A DNA stretch of 64,000 bases from Mesorhizobium japonicum MAFF 303099 (lineage in GTDB: Bacteria; Pseudomonadota; Alphaproteobacteria; Rhizobiales; Rhizobiaceae), in assembly GCF_000009625.1 (NCBI RefSeq), contig NC_002678.2, positions 2,294,001-2,358,000 on the forward strand. The letters are read 5' to 3'. Of the stretch, positions 25,533 to 35,376 are shown piece after piece (position 1 is the first letter of the stretch; each line of letters opens with the position of its first letter). The notes under the pieces are model-generated. The model searched no databases, was not told the origin of the DNA, and worked only from the letters and a program-made list of their open reading frames with translations. The position numbers were made by a program, and so were the translations under genes.

Positions 25533-26444
25533 ATGAGTGTCCAGCGCCGCCTTTTGCCCAACATCAGCGCCCTCGCCGCTTTCGAGGCGGTGGCCCGGCT
25601 TGGGTCCTTCACGGCTGCCGCGCAGGAGCTGGACCTGACCCAGGGTGCTGTCAGCCGGCAGATCCGACTGCTCGAAGACCAGTTCGGGCGCCGGCTGTTC
25701 GAGCGCGACAGCCGCAATGTCCGGCTGTCGACGGCAGGCGAAATCTACGCCGAAGCGGTGCGTTCAGCTCTCGGCCAGTTGCGCGACGCAGCCCTTGGAC
25801 TGATGAGCAATCGGCATAGTGGCATCTTGAACCTCGCCATTTTGCCGACCTTCGGCACCCGCTGGCTGATGCCGATGATCCCGGATTTCGTCGCGAACAA
25901 TCCCGACATCACCATCAACTTCGTCACCCGCGTCGGCCGCTTCGACTTTGCCAGGGAAAGACTGGACGCCGCCATCCACTACGGCCTGCCGGACTGGCCG
26001 GAAGCCGATTCGACGCTGCTGATGAGCGAAACCGTGGCGCCTGTGGTGTCGCCCGAGTTCCTCGCCAGCCGCGCCATCGCCACGCCGGCCGATATCGGCC
26101 GCCAGCCGCTGCTGCACATGGCGACGCGCCCCGGCGCCTGGACCGAATGGTTCGAGCATCAGGGCCTGAGCGCGCCGGCCGGACCCGGCATGCAGTTCGA
26201 ACAATTCGGCACCGCCGCCCAGGCCTGCATGGCGGGGCTTGGCGTCGCGCTGTTGCCGCTTCTCCTCATCGCGGGCGAATTGCAGCGCGGCCAGTTGGTG
26301 CCGGCGCCCGGCCAGCCCATGCAAAGCCGCAGCGCCTATTACCTCGTCGTCCCGCACGACAAGCGCGAACATCCCCCGGTGGCCAGCTTTCGCGACTGGC
26401 TGCTGGAGCAGGTCGAGAAGGAGCCGGCTGTTCTGGCGTGGTAG
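25533..26444 (+). CDS. LysR-family regulator next to gcdH
   Basis: A 303-residue LysR regulator. The N-terminal helix-turn-helix covers about residues 10-70 (ALAAFEAVARLGSFTAAAQEL, TQGAVSRQIRLLED, RLFERD). The C-terminal substrate-binding domain follows (LNLAILPTFGTRWLMPMIPDF, DAAIHYG, GLGVALLPLLLI), similar to GcvA-type members. Its divergent position relative to gcdH suggests control of glutaryl-CoA dehydrogenase and of its own gene. Its TAG stop (26442-26444) directly abuts the stop of tex on the other strand, with no spacer. Confidence 0.82.
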   Translation: MSVQRRLLPNISALAAFEAVARLGSFTAAAQELDLTQGAVSRQIRLLEDQFGRRLFERDSRNVRLSTAGEIYAEAVRSALGQLRDAALGLMSNRHSGILNLAILPTFGTRWLMPMIPDFVANNPDITINFVTRVGRFDFARERLDAAIHYGLPDWPEADSTLLMSETVAPVVSPEFLASRAIATPADIGRQPLLHMATRPGAWTEWFEHQGLSAPAGPGMQFEQFGTAAQACMAGLGVALLPLLLIAGELQRGQLVPAPGQPMQSRSAYYLVVPHDKREHPPVASFRDWLLEQVEKEPAVLAW

Positions 26445-28769
26445 CTACTTGCGCTTCAGCGCATCGGCCAGCGCCGCACCGAAGGCCCCTTGCTGGGCCG
26501 GCCGTTCCGGCTGGCGTTGCGGCGCTGGCGAGCGCGGCGCCGGCCTGCCGCCGCCATTGTCGCGCGGCCCGCCACGAGATGCGCCGCCCTCGCCGCCATC
26601 CTTGCGCATGGAGAGCGCGATGCGCTTGCGCTTGATGTCGACGTCGACGACGCGCACCTTCACCACATCCCCTGCCTTGACCACCTCATGCGCGTCCTTG
26701 ATGAAGCGGTCGGCCAATTGCGAGACGTGCACCAGCCCGTCCTGATGGACACCGATATCGACGAAGGCGCCAAAGGCCGCGACATTGGTCACTGTGCCTT
26801 CCAGCAGCATGCCGGGTTTGAGGTCCTTGATGTCGTCGACACCGTCGGCGAAGGTCGCCGTCTTGAAGCCGGGGCGCGGATCGCGGCCGGGCTTTTCCAG
26901 CTCCGCCAGAATGTCGCGCACCGTCGGCAGGCCGAAACGCTCGTCAACGAAGACGCGCGGATCGAGCGCCTTGAGCGCGGCACTGTCGCCCATCAGCGAG
27001 CGCACGTCGCGGCCGCAGGCGGCGACGATCTTCTTGGCCACGCCATAGGCTTCCGGATGCACCGACGAGGCATCGAGCGGCTCGCTGCCATTGGCGATGC
27101 GCAGGAAGCCGGCGGACTGTTCGAAGGCGCGTGGCCCTAGCCGCGGCACCTTGAGCAGGTCCTTGCGGCTGGCGAACGGGCCGGTGGCGTCGCGATGCGC
27201 GACGATGGCGTCGGCGAGCGACGCGCCAAGGCCCGAAACACGCGCCAGCAGCGGCGCCGAAGCGGTGTTGAGATCGACGCCCACCGCATTGACCGCGTCC
27301 TCGACCACCGCCTCCAGCGAGCGGCCGAGCCGGTACTGGTCGACATCGTGCTGATACTGGCCGACGCCGATCGACTTGGGTTCGATCTTGACCAGTTCGG
27401 CCAGCGGATCCTGCAGGCGCCGCGCAATGGACACAGCACCGCGCAACGACACGTCGAGGCCGGGAAATTCCGCTGCCGCCGTTGCCGATGCCGAATAGAC
27501 CGAGGCGCCCGCCTCGCTAACGATCACCTTGAGCGGCTTCGGCCCGCCGTCGGAAGGCATGTCGGAGAGCATGTCCGCCACCAGCTTTTCCGTCTCGCGG
27601 CTGCCTGTACCGTTGCCGATCGAAATCAGCTCGACCTTGTGCAGGCGGATGAGCTTGGCGAGTTCGGCCTGCGTGCCGCGCACATCATTCTTCGGCGGGA
27701 AGGGATAGACCGTCGTCGTCGCCACCAGCTTGCCGGTGCCGTCGACCACGGCCACCTTGACGCCGGTGCGGATGCCGGGGTCGAGCCCCATGGTCGGCCG
27801 CGACCCAGCGGGCGCGGCGAGCAGCAAATCCTTGAGATTGCGGGCGAAGACGTGGATCGCCTCTTCCTCGGCCCGCTCGCGCAGATCGCGCATGAGATCG
27901 AGCGTCAGGTGCAGCGAAAGCTTGACGCGCCAGGTCCAGCCGGCGACGTCCATCAGCCAGCGGTCGCCGGGCAGGCTGCCGCCGATCGCATAGGCGTTTG
28001 CGATCATCCGTTCGACCGGTTTCACCGGCGACGCGTCGTCGGCATCGACCTCGATGTCGAGCGACAGCACCTCTTCGTTGCGGCCGCGCAGCATGGCCAG
28101 CGCGCGATGGCTCGGCACGTTTGCCCAGCGCTCGACATGGTCGAAATAGTCGGAGAATTTGGCGCCGGCCTCCTGCTTGCCATCGACGACACGGGCGCGC
28201 ATGAAGGCGCGATCCTTCATGTAGGTGCGCAATTTGCCGACCAGGTCGGCATTCTCGGCGAACTGTTCCGACAGGATGTCGCGCGCGCCTTCAAGGGCCG
28301 CCTTGGCGTCGGCCACCTCCTCGGTGACATAGCCCAGCGCCAGTTCCGCGGGCACCAGCGCGCGGTTCGCGAGGATGGCCTCGGCCAGCGGTCCCAGCCC
28401 GCGTTCGCGGGCAATCTCGGCCTTGGTGCGGCGCTTCGGCTTGTAGGGCAGATAGATGTCCTCGAGTTCCGCCTTGGTGGCAGCCGCTGCGATCTTGGTT
28501 TCCAGTTCCTCGGTCAGCTTGCCCTGCTCCCGGATCGAGCCGAGGATGGTGTCGCGGCGGGCGTCGAGCTCGCGCAGATAGGCGAGCCGCTCGGCAAGGT
28601 CGCGCAACTGGGTGTCGTCCAGCCCGCCGGTCACCTCCTTGCGGTAGCGCGCCACGAACGGCACCGTCGCGCCCTCGTCGAGCAATTCGATCGCGGCGGC
28701 CGCCTGTTCGGGCCGCGCCTTGATCTCGGCCGCGATGATGGCTGCGATGCGCTTGATGTCAGATGCCAT
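26445..28769 (-). CDS. tex: Tex family RNA-binding transcription accessory protein
   Basis: A 774-residue cytoplasmic protein with the full Tex arrangement. The N-terminal helical domain has [17 protein letters not shown] and [16 protein letters not shown]; the YqgF/RNase H-like domain has [16 protein letters not shown]; the helix-hairpin-helix region has [20 protein letters not shown]; and the C-terminal S1 domain has [20 protein letters not shown] and [10 protein letters not shown] Gly/Arg/Pro/Gln-rich tail of about 55 residues follows the S1 domain. Start at 28769 (MASDIKRIA) is chosen because it gives the family N-terminus; the frame is open upstream but overlaps a non-coding stretch. Confidence 0.9.
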   Translation of the reverse strand: MASDIKRIAAIIAAEIKARPEQAAAAIELLDEGATVPFVARYRKEVTGGLDDTQLRDLAERLAYLRELDARRDTILGSIREQGKLTEELETKIAAAATKAELEDIYLPYKPKRRTKAEIARERGLGPLAEAILANRALVPAELALGYVTEEVADAKAALEGARDILSEQFAENADLVGKLRTYMKDRAFMRARVVDGKQEAGAKFSDYFDHVERWANVPSHRALAMLRGRNEEVLSLDIEVDADDASPVKPVERMIANAYAIGGSLPGDRWLMDVAGWTWRVKLSLHLTLDLMRDLRERAEEEAIHVFARNLKDLLLAAPAGSRPTMGLDPGIRTGVKVAVVDGTGKLVATTTVYPFPPKNDVRGTQAELAKLIRLHKVELISIGNGTGSRETEKLVADMLSDMPSDGGPKPLKVIVSEAGASVYSASATAAAEFPGLDVSLRGAVSIARRLQDPLAELVKIEPKSIGVGQYQHDVDQYRLGRSLEAVVEDAVNAVGVDLNTASAPLLARVSGLGASLADAIVAHRDATGPFASRKDLLKVPRLGPRAFEQSAGFLRIANGSEPLDASSVHPEAYGVAKKIVAACGRDVRSLMGDSAALKALDPRVFVDERFGLPTVRDILAELEKPGRDPRPGFKTATFADGVDDIKDLKPGMLLEGTVTNVAAFGAFVDIGVHQDGLVHVSQLADRFIKDAHEVVKAGDVVKVRVVDVDIKRKRIALSMRKDGGEGGASRGGPRDNGGGRPAPRSPAPQRQPERPAQQGAFGAALADALKRK

Positions 28770-28897
28770 GTCGTTCCTGCTCTCATCAAAAGAGCGGCGA
28801 CCATAGGCGCAGATGCCAGCTCCGCCAACCGCGACGTTTTCAACCGTCGCGGGCGGTCCACAGGAAAGCATGCGGCAACGAAGCCGCGCCCGACGGG

Positions 28898-30079
28898 TCA
28901 GACCAGTTGGGCCAGCGCCTCGAAGAACGCCACAGTCTCGGCATCGAGCGGATCGTCGACCGGCACCGGCTGCGACGACATCTTGGCGATGACCACCTCC
29001 GCCTTCGGATCGACATAGAGCCATTGGCCATGAATGCCGATGCCGCAATAGGCGCCACTCGGCTTGCCTGTCTGGTACCATTTGTCGCGATAGCGGCCGT
29101 GGGGGAACAGGAAAGCCATCGTCCCGCGATGCCAGGCTTCCGCACTGCCGCCAGTGCTGACCGTATCGCGCACCCAGGCCTCCGGCACGATGCGGCGACC
29201 ATTGGCTGTGCCGCCTTGCCGCATCATTTCGCCGACCCGCGCCAGGTCGCGCGGCGTCACCGAAATGCCGCCGGCGGTGCGCGCCGTGCCTTCCATGTCG
29301 ACGCCGATCGAGGCGTCGCTGACAGCGCCGAGCGGCAGCCACAATTTCTCGCGCATCAAGTCACTGAAGCGCTGGCCGGATGCGCGCTCCAGCAGCAGGC
29401 CGAGCAGGTCGGAATTGGGCGAGCGGTAGCGGAAGGTCTGGCCATGCGGCTCGGCGAGTCGCTGCAAGGACAGGATGAATTCGCGCAGGCTTTCCGTGCC
29501 GCCACCCGGGTTCCACAGCGTGGCGCGGCGATAGCGGGCGAAGGCGCTTTCCGGATCGAGATAGGCCTCCTCGAAATCGAGGCTGACGCTCATGTCGAGC
29601 ACATGCCGGCAACTGGCATCGCCATAGGCCGAGCCGGCGGCTTCCGGAATGTAAGTCGTCACCGGCGCTTCCGGATCGAACACCCCCTCGCCTTCCAATG
29701 TGCCGGCGACGATGGCGGTCACCGACTTGCTGATCGAGAAGATGATGTGGCGGGCGCCGAAATCCATGTGCGGCGCGAACCAGTCACCGATCACCTTGCC
29801 CCCTTTCATCACCGTCAGCGCGTCGGTCCTGGAGCGTATAAGGAATTCGGCGACCGTCTCCGGCGCGCTGGCCACCGAAACCTTTTCGCCGAGCAAGCCA
29901 CCGAAATCCTTCGCGGGTGCCTCGGCACCAGCCGATGCCGCGGCCACGCGCGCCGTGGGCACCAGTTCGCCAAGGTTCTGGAACGACCATCGGTTGAACG
30001 GGCTTTCGCGCCAGTTGGAAAGCAGCACCTGGTTGCGGCGGAAGCCGTGGCGAATCTCGAACGCGGTCTTGCCGGTCAT
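28898..30079 (-). CDS. Serine hydrolase, NylB/class C beta-lactamase fold (copy 2)
   Basis: A 393-residue protein of the beta-lactamase/transpeptidase fold. The nucleophile motif is S-I-S-K in [11 protein letters not shown]; the second motif is the Tyr of [16 protein letters not shown]; the third is replaced by [10 protein letters not shown], as in 6-aminohexanoate-dimer hydrolases, which cut linear amides with a free amine. No signal peptide is visible, so a cytoplasmic enzyme is likely. It follows its paralogue by 33 bases and is the last gene of the polyamine-importer operon. Amide hydrolysis of an imported amine is inferred from family and context; esterase activity is also possible. Confidence 0.75.
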   Translation of the reverse strand: MTGKTAFEIRHGFRRNQVLLSNWRESPFNRWSFQNLGELVPTARVAAASAGAEAPAKDFGGLLGEKVSVASAPETVAEFLIRSRTDALTVMKGGKVIGDWFAPHMDFGARHIIFSISKSVTAIVAGTLEGEGVFDPEAPVTTYIPEAAGSAYGDASCRHVLDMSVSLDFEEAYLDPESAFARYRRATLWNPGGGTESLREFILSLQRLAEPHGQTFRYRSPNSDLLGLLLERASGQRFSDLMREKLWLPLGAVSDASIGVDMEGTARTAGGISVTPRDLARVGEMMRQGGTANGRRIVPEAWVRDTVSTGGSAEAWHRGTMAFLFPHGRYRDKWYQTGKPSGAYCGIGIHGQWLYVDPKAEVVIAKMSSQPVPVDDPLDAETVAFFEALAQLV

Positions 30080-30112
30080 GGCGTTTCCTTCCAGGTCGTT
30101 TCTTGTGGGGGC

Positions 30113-31309
30113 TTAGCGCAGTGCGGCGGCGATGGCGTGCACGGCCTTCAGCGTCGCTGTGGAGCAGGCAAGATTGCTGAAATCCGGCCAGGTCGAAAGC
30201 TTCACCACGACCATTCCTGTGTTCCAGTCGATATGGATCATCTGCCCGAACACGCCCCGGCACATCAGTGCGCGCGAACGCGGATTCTCGATCCAGAACT
30301 GGTTGCGGTAGCTGCCTTCGGGCAGGCTGGGGCTGAAGTCCGGCCCGTGCCGGCCATTGCGTGTCGCCTCGATCCAGTCGGCCGGCACGATGCCGCCGCC
30401 ATTGTCGAGGATCAGCTGGCCGAAGCGGCCATAGTCGCGCAAAGTCGCGTTGAAGCCGCCATCGGCCACTGCATAGCCGGCGCTGTCGACGGTGAAGCAG
30501 GCGCTTTCATCGGCGCCGAGTTTTTGCCAGAGTTCTTCCGACACCAGCTGCGCCAGCCGCTTGCCCGTCACCCGCTCCATGATGAAGGCGAGCACGTCGG
30601 TCTCGATCGAGCGGTATTCGAACGCCGCACCATGCGGCCGGACCGTGTCCTTCAAACCCAGGATCAGCTCGAACATATGCGAGGGCCAGCGGAAGTCCGG
30701 ATCGCTGCCCGGCGGCACCGGCTTCCAGCCGGTGGCGACATCGACCTGGCCGATGTCGGAATAGCGGTCGGTATACTCTTCGGAAAAACGCACGCCCGTC
30801 GTCATGTCGAGCACATGCTGGACGCTGGCGCCGGCCCAGCCGGTGGCGCCGAGTTCAGGCAGATAATCTGTGACCGGCCTGGCCGGATCGATCAGGCCGC
30901 GTCCGGCCAATATGCCGAACACCGAGCCGGTGATGGACTTGGCCATCGACTGCGACAGATGCAGCGTGCGTTCGTCCATGCCGTTGAAATAGCGCTCATA
31001 GGCGACCTTGCCGTGCTTGAGCACCAGGAAACCATCCGTATACGTCTCGTCCAGCAACCCGGCGAGCGTCGAGGGCTTGCCCTCGCTGTCCTCGACCGGC
31101 AGCCCGTCGAGATCGACCTCGGCGCGTTCGAGCCGATGGCGGTGGCCGTTGCCGCGCCAGACTTCGGCGGTCGGCAGGATTTCCCTGATGTGCTGGAACG
31201 CCCAGCGGTTCCATGGCGGTCGGTCCCAGTCGAGCTTCGGCGGCACCATGGCGGGCGGCGAGCCCCGCATGATCGGCGGCCGCGGATCGCTGTTGCGATA
31301 GGAGTCCAT
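30113..31309 (-). CDS. Serine hydrolase, NylB/class C beta-lactamase fold (copy 1)
   Basis: A 398-residue paralogue of the next gene (shared WNRWAFQHI-like N-terminus, PVTDYLPEL, VQHVLDMT, ERVTGKRL). The nucleophile motif S-M-A-K is in LSQSMAKSITGSV, and the second motif Tyr is in FEYRSIETDVLAFIMERV. The third motif reads CRGVFGQMIHID. Start at 31309 has GGGAA nine bases upstream; a Met three codons earlier (31318) is possible. It lies downstream of the binding-protein gene, behind a hairpin that may lower its expression. Confidence 0.75.
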   Translation of the reverse strand: MDSYRNSDPRPPIMRGSPPAMVPPKLDWDRPPWNRWAFQHIREILPTAEVWRGNGHRHRLERAEVDLDGLPVEDSEGKPSTLAGLLDETYTDGFLVLKHGKVAYERYFNGMDERTLHLSQSMAKSITGSVFGILAGRGLIDPARPVTDYLPELGATGWAGASVQHVLDMTTGVRFSEEYTDRYSDIGQVDVATGWKPVPPGSDPDFRWPSHMFELILGLKDTVRPHGAAFEYRSIETDVLAFIMERVTGKRLAQLVSEELWQKLGADESACFTVDSAGYAVADGGFNATLRDYGRFGQLILDNGGGIVPADWIEATRNGRHGPDFSPSLPEGSYRNQFWIENPRSRALMCRGVFGQMIHIDWNTGMVVVKLSTWPDFSNLACSTATLKAVHAIAAALR

Positions 31310-31331
31310 GAAAGGCATTCCCGGAAGGAAA

Positions 31332-31359
31332 AGACCCGGCGGTGTGTGCCGCCGGGTCT
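31332..31359 (-). terminator. Intercistronic hairpin after the polyamine-binding protein gene
   Basis: AGACCCGGCGG and CCGCCGGGTCT form a perfect 11-bp stem with a 6-nt loop. Read on the minus strand it is followed by TTTTCCTT, so it can act as a weak terminator or as a 3' stabiliser. It separates the binding-protein gene from the serine hydrolases, a common way to keep binding protein in excess. Confidence 0.65.
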
Positions 31360-31371
31360 GGTATGCAGCGA

Positions 31372-32406
31372 TTACTTCTGCAGTTCGGTCCAGATCTTGG
31401 TGTAGAGTTCCTGCGTTTCCGGCGCGCACATCTTCTGGAACTCGCCTTTCGGCTTGGCGTCGGCCGGAATGACGACTTCCGGCGCGTCCTTCATGTCGGC
31501 CGGCATGTATTTGTCCGAGCCGGTGATGGCGTTGGCATAGCGGTGGAAGGCCGAGAGGCCAGCCGCGTTTTCCGGATCCATGATGAAGTTCTGGAACAGC
31601 TTGGCGTTCTCGACGTTCTTGGCTTCCTTCAGGACGACGACGTTGTCGCTCCACAGGCCAAAGCCTTCCTTCGGATAGTTGTAATGGATGGCCGCATTGG
31701 CCAGACGCTGGCGCAGCGCCGAGCCGTTCCAGTCGCTGGTTGCCTTGAAGTCGCCGGCGCCCATCTTCTCGATGGTGTTGTATTCCATCGCGATCCAGTT
31801 CGGCTTGGCCGCCACCAGCAGGTCGCGCACCTTCTTCAGCACCGCCTTGTCGTCGGTGCATTGCTGGCCGCCGACATATTTGATCGCCGCGAAGATGACG
31901 TCGTTCATCTCGGGAACGACGTTGACCTTGCCCTTCAACTCGTCGGGCGTGTTGAAGACGATGCCCCACGTATCGGCCGGACCCTTGTAGGCATCGGTGT
32001 TGACGACGACGCCAATCGTGCCCCAGGCCCACGGCACCGAATATTTGCGGCCCGGATCGAATTCAGGATTGGCCCATTCTGGCGCGACGTTCTTGAAGTT
32101 CTCCATCTTGCCCGGATCGGTCTCTAGGAGGAGGCCCTCCTTGATCCAGATCGGCACGTAGGTTTGCGACGGCACGGCAATGTCGAAGCCGGTGCCGCCC
32201 TGCCGGATCTTGGCGAGCGCGGTGTCGTTGGAATCGTAGTCGGTGATGGTGACCTTGATGTTGTATTTGTCTTCGAACTTCTTGATCACGTCGGGGCTGG
32301 TGTAGTTGCCCCAATTGTAGATGTTCAGCACGCCCTCGGCGCGGGCGAGGCCCGTCGAAGCGAGCAGCGCCAACCCCATGGCGGTCGCCGTTGTCTTCCA
32401 GTTCAT
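31372..32406 (-). CDS. Polyamine ABC transporter substrate-binding protein (PotD/PotF type)
   Basis: A 344-residue periplasmic protein with a Sec signal peptide (TATAMGLALLASTGLARAEG, cleavage near residue 23). The mature start VLNIYNWGNYTSPDVIKKFED is the hallmark of spermidine/putrescine binding proteins, and TGFDIAVPSQTYV, WAWGTIGVVVN and NAAIHYNYPKEGFGLWSDN follow in the right order. GGGAG lies nine bases before the ATG at 32406; an earlier in-frame ATG at 32421 overlaps that site. Ligand is probably putrescine, spermidine or an acylated derivative. Confidence 0.85.
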   Translation of the reverse strand: MNWKTTATAMGLALLASTGLARAEGVLNIYNWGNYTSPDVIKKFEDKYNIKVTITDYDSNDTALAKIRQGGTGFDIAVPSQTYVPIWIKEGLLLETDPGKMENFKNVAPEWANPEFDPGRKYSVPWAWGTIGVVVNTDAYKGPADTWGIVFNTPDELKGKVNVVPEMNDVIFAAIKYVGGQQCTDDKAVLKKVRDLLVAAKPNWIAMEYNTIEKMGAGDFKATSDWNGSALRQRLANAAIHYNYPKEGFGLWSDNVVVLKEAKNVENAKLFQNFIMDPENAAGLSAFHRYANAITGSDKYMPADMKDAPEVVIPADAKPKGEFQKMCAPETQELYTKIWTELQK

Positions 32407-32429
32407 CGTTCTAACTCCCATTATTGGTT

Positions 32430-33230
32430 TCAGTCTCGTTTCCTGCTGACGAAGAAAAACAACGTGACGATCGCGACCGAAAGCAGCAGGAAAGCGGTCG
32501 ATATCGCGTTGATCTCGGGTGTGACGCCACGGCGGATCTGGCCGAGCATGTAAGTGGGCAGCGTGTCCTGGCCGCCCGATTTGACGAACTCTGTGATGAC
32601 GACGTCATCGAGCGAGATGACGAAGGCCAGCATCAGGCCAGCCAGGATACCGGGCCACAAGAGCGGCAGCGTGATGCGGCGGAAGGTCTTCCACGGGGTC
32701 GCGTAGAGATCGGCCGCGGCGCGCTCGAGCGTCAGGTCCATATTCTCCAGACGCGCCCGGATCGGCAGATAGGCGAACGGAATGCAGAATGCCGTATGCG
32801 CGGCGATCAGGTAGCCGAGGCCGGAATAGCCGGTGAAGATCTTGATGCGCGAGAAGAAGATCAGCAGCGCCACGCCGGTGACGATCTCAGGCACCATCAG
32901 CGGCTGGTTGATCGCCGCATATTTGAAGGTGAGCCCGGGATAGGAAGCGGTGCGCGTGGTGGCAAGTGCGGCCATCGTGGCGAAGATGGTCGACAGCACC
33001 GCCGCGATGGCACCGATCTGGAACGAGCGCAGCGTTGCGTCGATGACCTGCGTGTTCTGGTATGCCGACTGGAACCATCGCAGCGAAAAGCCACCCCATT
33101 CGGATGTCGAGCTCGCCGCATTGAAAGCGTAGGCGACCAGCACGATGATGGGCAGATAGAGCACGATGAAGCAGGTCGCCGCGATTGTCGTGAAGCCCGG
33201 CTGGTGCTTGATGGAGAAGTTGCTAGCCAT
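32430..33230 (-). CDS. Polyamine ABC transporter permease (PotC/PotI type)
   Basis: A 266-residue inner-membrane permease with about six membrane segments (TCFIVLYLPIIVLVAYAFNA near the N-terminus; final segment AFLLLSVAIVTLFFFVS). The coupling loop is in LERAAADLYATPWKTFRRITLPLLWPGI pieces such as ERAAADLYATPWKTF. The start at 33230 overlaps the end of the other permease gene by 8 bases, so the two are translationally coupled. Confidence 0.85.
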   Translation of the reverse strand: MASNFSIKHQPGFTTIAATCFIVLYLPIIVLVAYAFNAASSTSEWGGFSLRWFQSAYQNTQVIDATLRSFQIGAIAAVLSTIFATMAALATTRTASYPGLTFKYAAINQPLMVPEIVTGVALLIFFSRIKIFTGYSGLGYLIAAHTAFCIPFAYLPIRARLENMDLTLERAAADLYATPWKTFRRITLPLLWPGILAGLMLAFVISLDDVVITEFVKSGGQDTLPTYMLGQIRRGVTPEINAISTAFLLLSVAIVTLFFFVSRKRD

Positions 33231-34143
33231 GACGCACCCCTGACTTGCCGGCGTTGCGCACATAGGCAAGCAATGCCAGCATGACGATGACCATCACCGT
33301 GATCGACAGCGCCGAGCCAAGCGGCCAGTTGCGGCCTTGTCCGAACTGCAGTTCGATCAGGTTGGACAGCATCATGTTCTTGCCGCCGCCAAGCACGACC
33401 GGCGTCACATAAGCGCCGAGTGCCGGAATGAAGACCAGGATCGAGCCGGCGATGACGCCGGGTTTGACCAGCGGGAAAATGATCTTCCGCAGCACCTTGA
33501 AGCGTGTCGCGTAGAGATCATAGCCGGCCTCGACCAGGCGGAAATCAAGCTTCTCCATGCTGGCATAGATCGGCAGCACCATCAGCGGCAGGTAGACATA
33601 GGCCATGCCGATCAGGATCGCGGTGTCGGTGTAGAGGATCTGGATCGGCGCCGAGATGATGCCGAGCTTGAGCAGGATCGTGTTGATGATGCCTTCATTG
33701 CGGATGATCTGCAGAACCGCGAAGGTGCGGATCAGAAGGTTGGTCCAGAACGGGATAGTGATCAGGAACAGCCAGAGATCCCTGGTCTTCTCGCTGCGCG
33801 TCGCCATGAAATAGGCGGTCGGGAAACCGAGCGCCAAAGTGGCGAGCGTCGTCACCACCGCAAGCTTGATCGAACGCCAGAAGATGGTGACATGCGCCGC
33901 CGCAAGCGAAAGCGTGTCGTCGAAAATGTCACGTTCCATGAACACCGATATCCAGGCATCGGGCGAAAACTGCCACTTCACGTCGCCATAGGCGCCGGGC
34001 GTCAGGAACGAGTAGACGAGCACGATCAGCAACGGGCCGGTCGCGGCGAGCAGGATGACCAGCAGCGCCGGTGCTGACAACAGCCAACGGTCACGGACAT
34101 CACGCCGTTCCGCTGCCTTGGCGACTTCTTCCGCGGTGGCCAT
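33223..34143 (-). CDS. Polyamine ABC transporter permease (PotB/PotH type)
   Basis: A 306-residue inner-membrane permease. A soluble N-terminal stretch precedes the first membrane segment (LLVILLAATGPLLIVLVYSFL), followed by the large periplasmic insert typical of PotB/PotH and the coupling loop VEAGYDLYATRFKVLRKII. It forms the channel together with the PotC-like subunit. The ATG overlaps the stop of the ATPase gene (TGATG). Confidence 0.86.
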   Translation of the reverse strand: MATAEEVAKAAERRDVRDRWLLSAPALLVILLAATGPLLIVLVYSFLTPGAYGDVKWQFSPDAWISVFMERDIFDDTLSLAAAHVTIFWRSIKLAVVTTLATLALGFPTAYFMATRSEKTRDLWLFLITIPFWTNLLIRTFAVLQIIRNEGIINTILLKLGIISAPIQILYTDTAILIGMAYVYLPLMVLPIYASMEKLDFRLVEAGYDLYATRFKVLRKIIFPLVKPGVIAGSILVFIPALGAYVTPVVLGGGKNMMLSNLIELQFGQGRNWPLGSALSITVMVIVMLALLAYVRNAGKSGVRHG

Positions 34144-35237
34144 CAGTCCCTCAGCACTTGCGCGGCGTCGTTGCCGATCAGGATGCCGACCTTGTCGCCG
34201 CGATCGAAACCGCAGCCTGCGCTGCGCGTGTTCTGCTGGCGCACGGTGAAGGCCTCGCCGCTGTCGAGCTGGACATGGATATGCGTGTCGGTGCCAAAAT
34301 AGACGATGTTTTCGACCGTGCCCGACAGGTCGCCCTTGTCCTTGGTCAGCTTGGCATGCTCGGGCCGCACCACCACGGTGGCGTTGTCCTTCGGCTGGAA
34401 CCCTTCGGCAACGGTCGCCTCGATGGTCGTTCCGGATTTGAGCGTCGCGCGCGTCTTGCCGTTGCCGGTGCCCGATATGGCGGCGGTGAGGAAGTTGGTC
34501 TCGCCGATGAAGTCGGCGACGAAGCGCTCGGCCGGCTTGTCGTAGATGTCCCAGGGCGAGCCGACCTGCAGGATCTTGCCCGACGACATCACCGCGATGC
34601 GGTCCGACATGGTCAGCGCTTCTTCCTGGTCATGGGTGACGAAGATGAAGGTGATACCGGTCTCGTGCTGCAGCCGCTTCAACTCGATCTGCATCTCTTT
34701 GCGCAGCTTGTAGTCGAGCGCCGAGAGCGGTTCGTCGAGCAACAGCACTTTCGGCTGCGGCGCCAGCGCCCTGGCCAGCGCCACGCGCTGCTGCTGGCCA
34801 CCGGAAATCTGGGCCGTGCGGCGACCGGCCAGCGCCTCCATCTTGACCAGCTTGAGCATCTCGGCGACGCGCGCCTTGATCTCGGCCTTGGGCTTGCCGA
34901 GCATCTCCAGGCCGAAGCCGATATTGTCGGCCACCGTCATGTGCGGGAACAGTGCGTAGGACTGGAAGACGGTGTTGACCGGCCGCTTGAAGGGCGGCAG
35001 CGGCGCGATGTCCTGACCGTAGAGCAGGATCTCACCGGCGGTCGGAAAGTCGAAGCCGGCGATCAGCCGCAGAAGGGTGGTCTTGCCGCAGCCGGACGGT
35101 CCCAGCAGCGTGAAGAACTCGTTCTCGCGAATGGATACCGAGACCTTGTCGAGGGCAGCGACCTGCCCCTCACCTGATCCGAAAATTTTACTGACGTTTA
35201 CTACTTCAATCGCATTCCGATCCGGTTTGTCCGGCAC
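34143..35237 (-). CDS. Polyamine ABC transporter ATP-binding protein (PotA/PotG type)
   Basis: A 364-residue ATPase with Walker [10 protein letters not shown] (near residue 43), signature ISGGQQQR, Walker B VLLLDEP and switch His in FVTHDQEEA. After the nucleotide-binding domain comes a C-terminal TOBE domain ([25 protein letters not shown]) that usually contacts regulatory ligands. First of the four transporter genes; 139 bases separate it from the amidohydrolase gene upstream, so it may have its own promoter in addition to read-through. Confidence 0.87.
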   Translation of the reverse strand: MPDKPDRNAIEVVNVSKIFGSGEGQVAALDKVSVSIRENEFFTLLGPSGCGKTTLLRLIAGFDFPTAGEILLYGQDIAPLPPFKRPVNTVFQSYALFPHMTVADNIGFGLEMLGKPKAEIKARVAEMLKLVKMEALAGRRTAQISGGQQQRVALARALAPQPKVLLLDEPLSALDYKLRKEMQIELKRLQHETGITFIFVTHDQEEALTMSDRIAVMSSGKILQVGSPWDIYDKPAERFVADFIGETNFLTAAISGTGNGKTRATLKSGTTIEATVAEGFQPKDNATVVVRPEHAKLTKDKGDLSGTVENIVYFGTDTHIHVQLDSGEAFTVRQQNTRSAGCGFDRGDKVGILIGNDAAQVLRD

Positions 35238-35376
35238 GATTACGCCTCACTGTTGACCCCGCTCTTGCTGGCGGAGCTGTTCCCCTGTTCGATGTGACCA
35301 CACGCCCGGTAGGTTGGCAAGCCCGGCATTGAATCACAGTTCAGTCCGCTTTCAGCCAGCAAGCCTCATGCCATTG

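Noticed and set aside
28763..31405. An 880-codon plus-strand frame opposite the serine hydrolases
   Set aside because: Long antisense frame typical of high-GC coding DNA; no recognisable domain.
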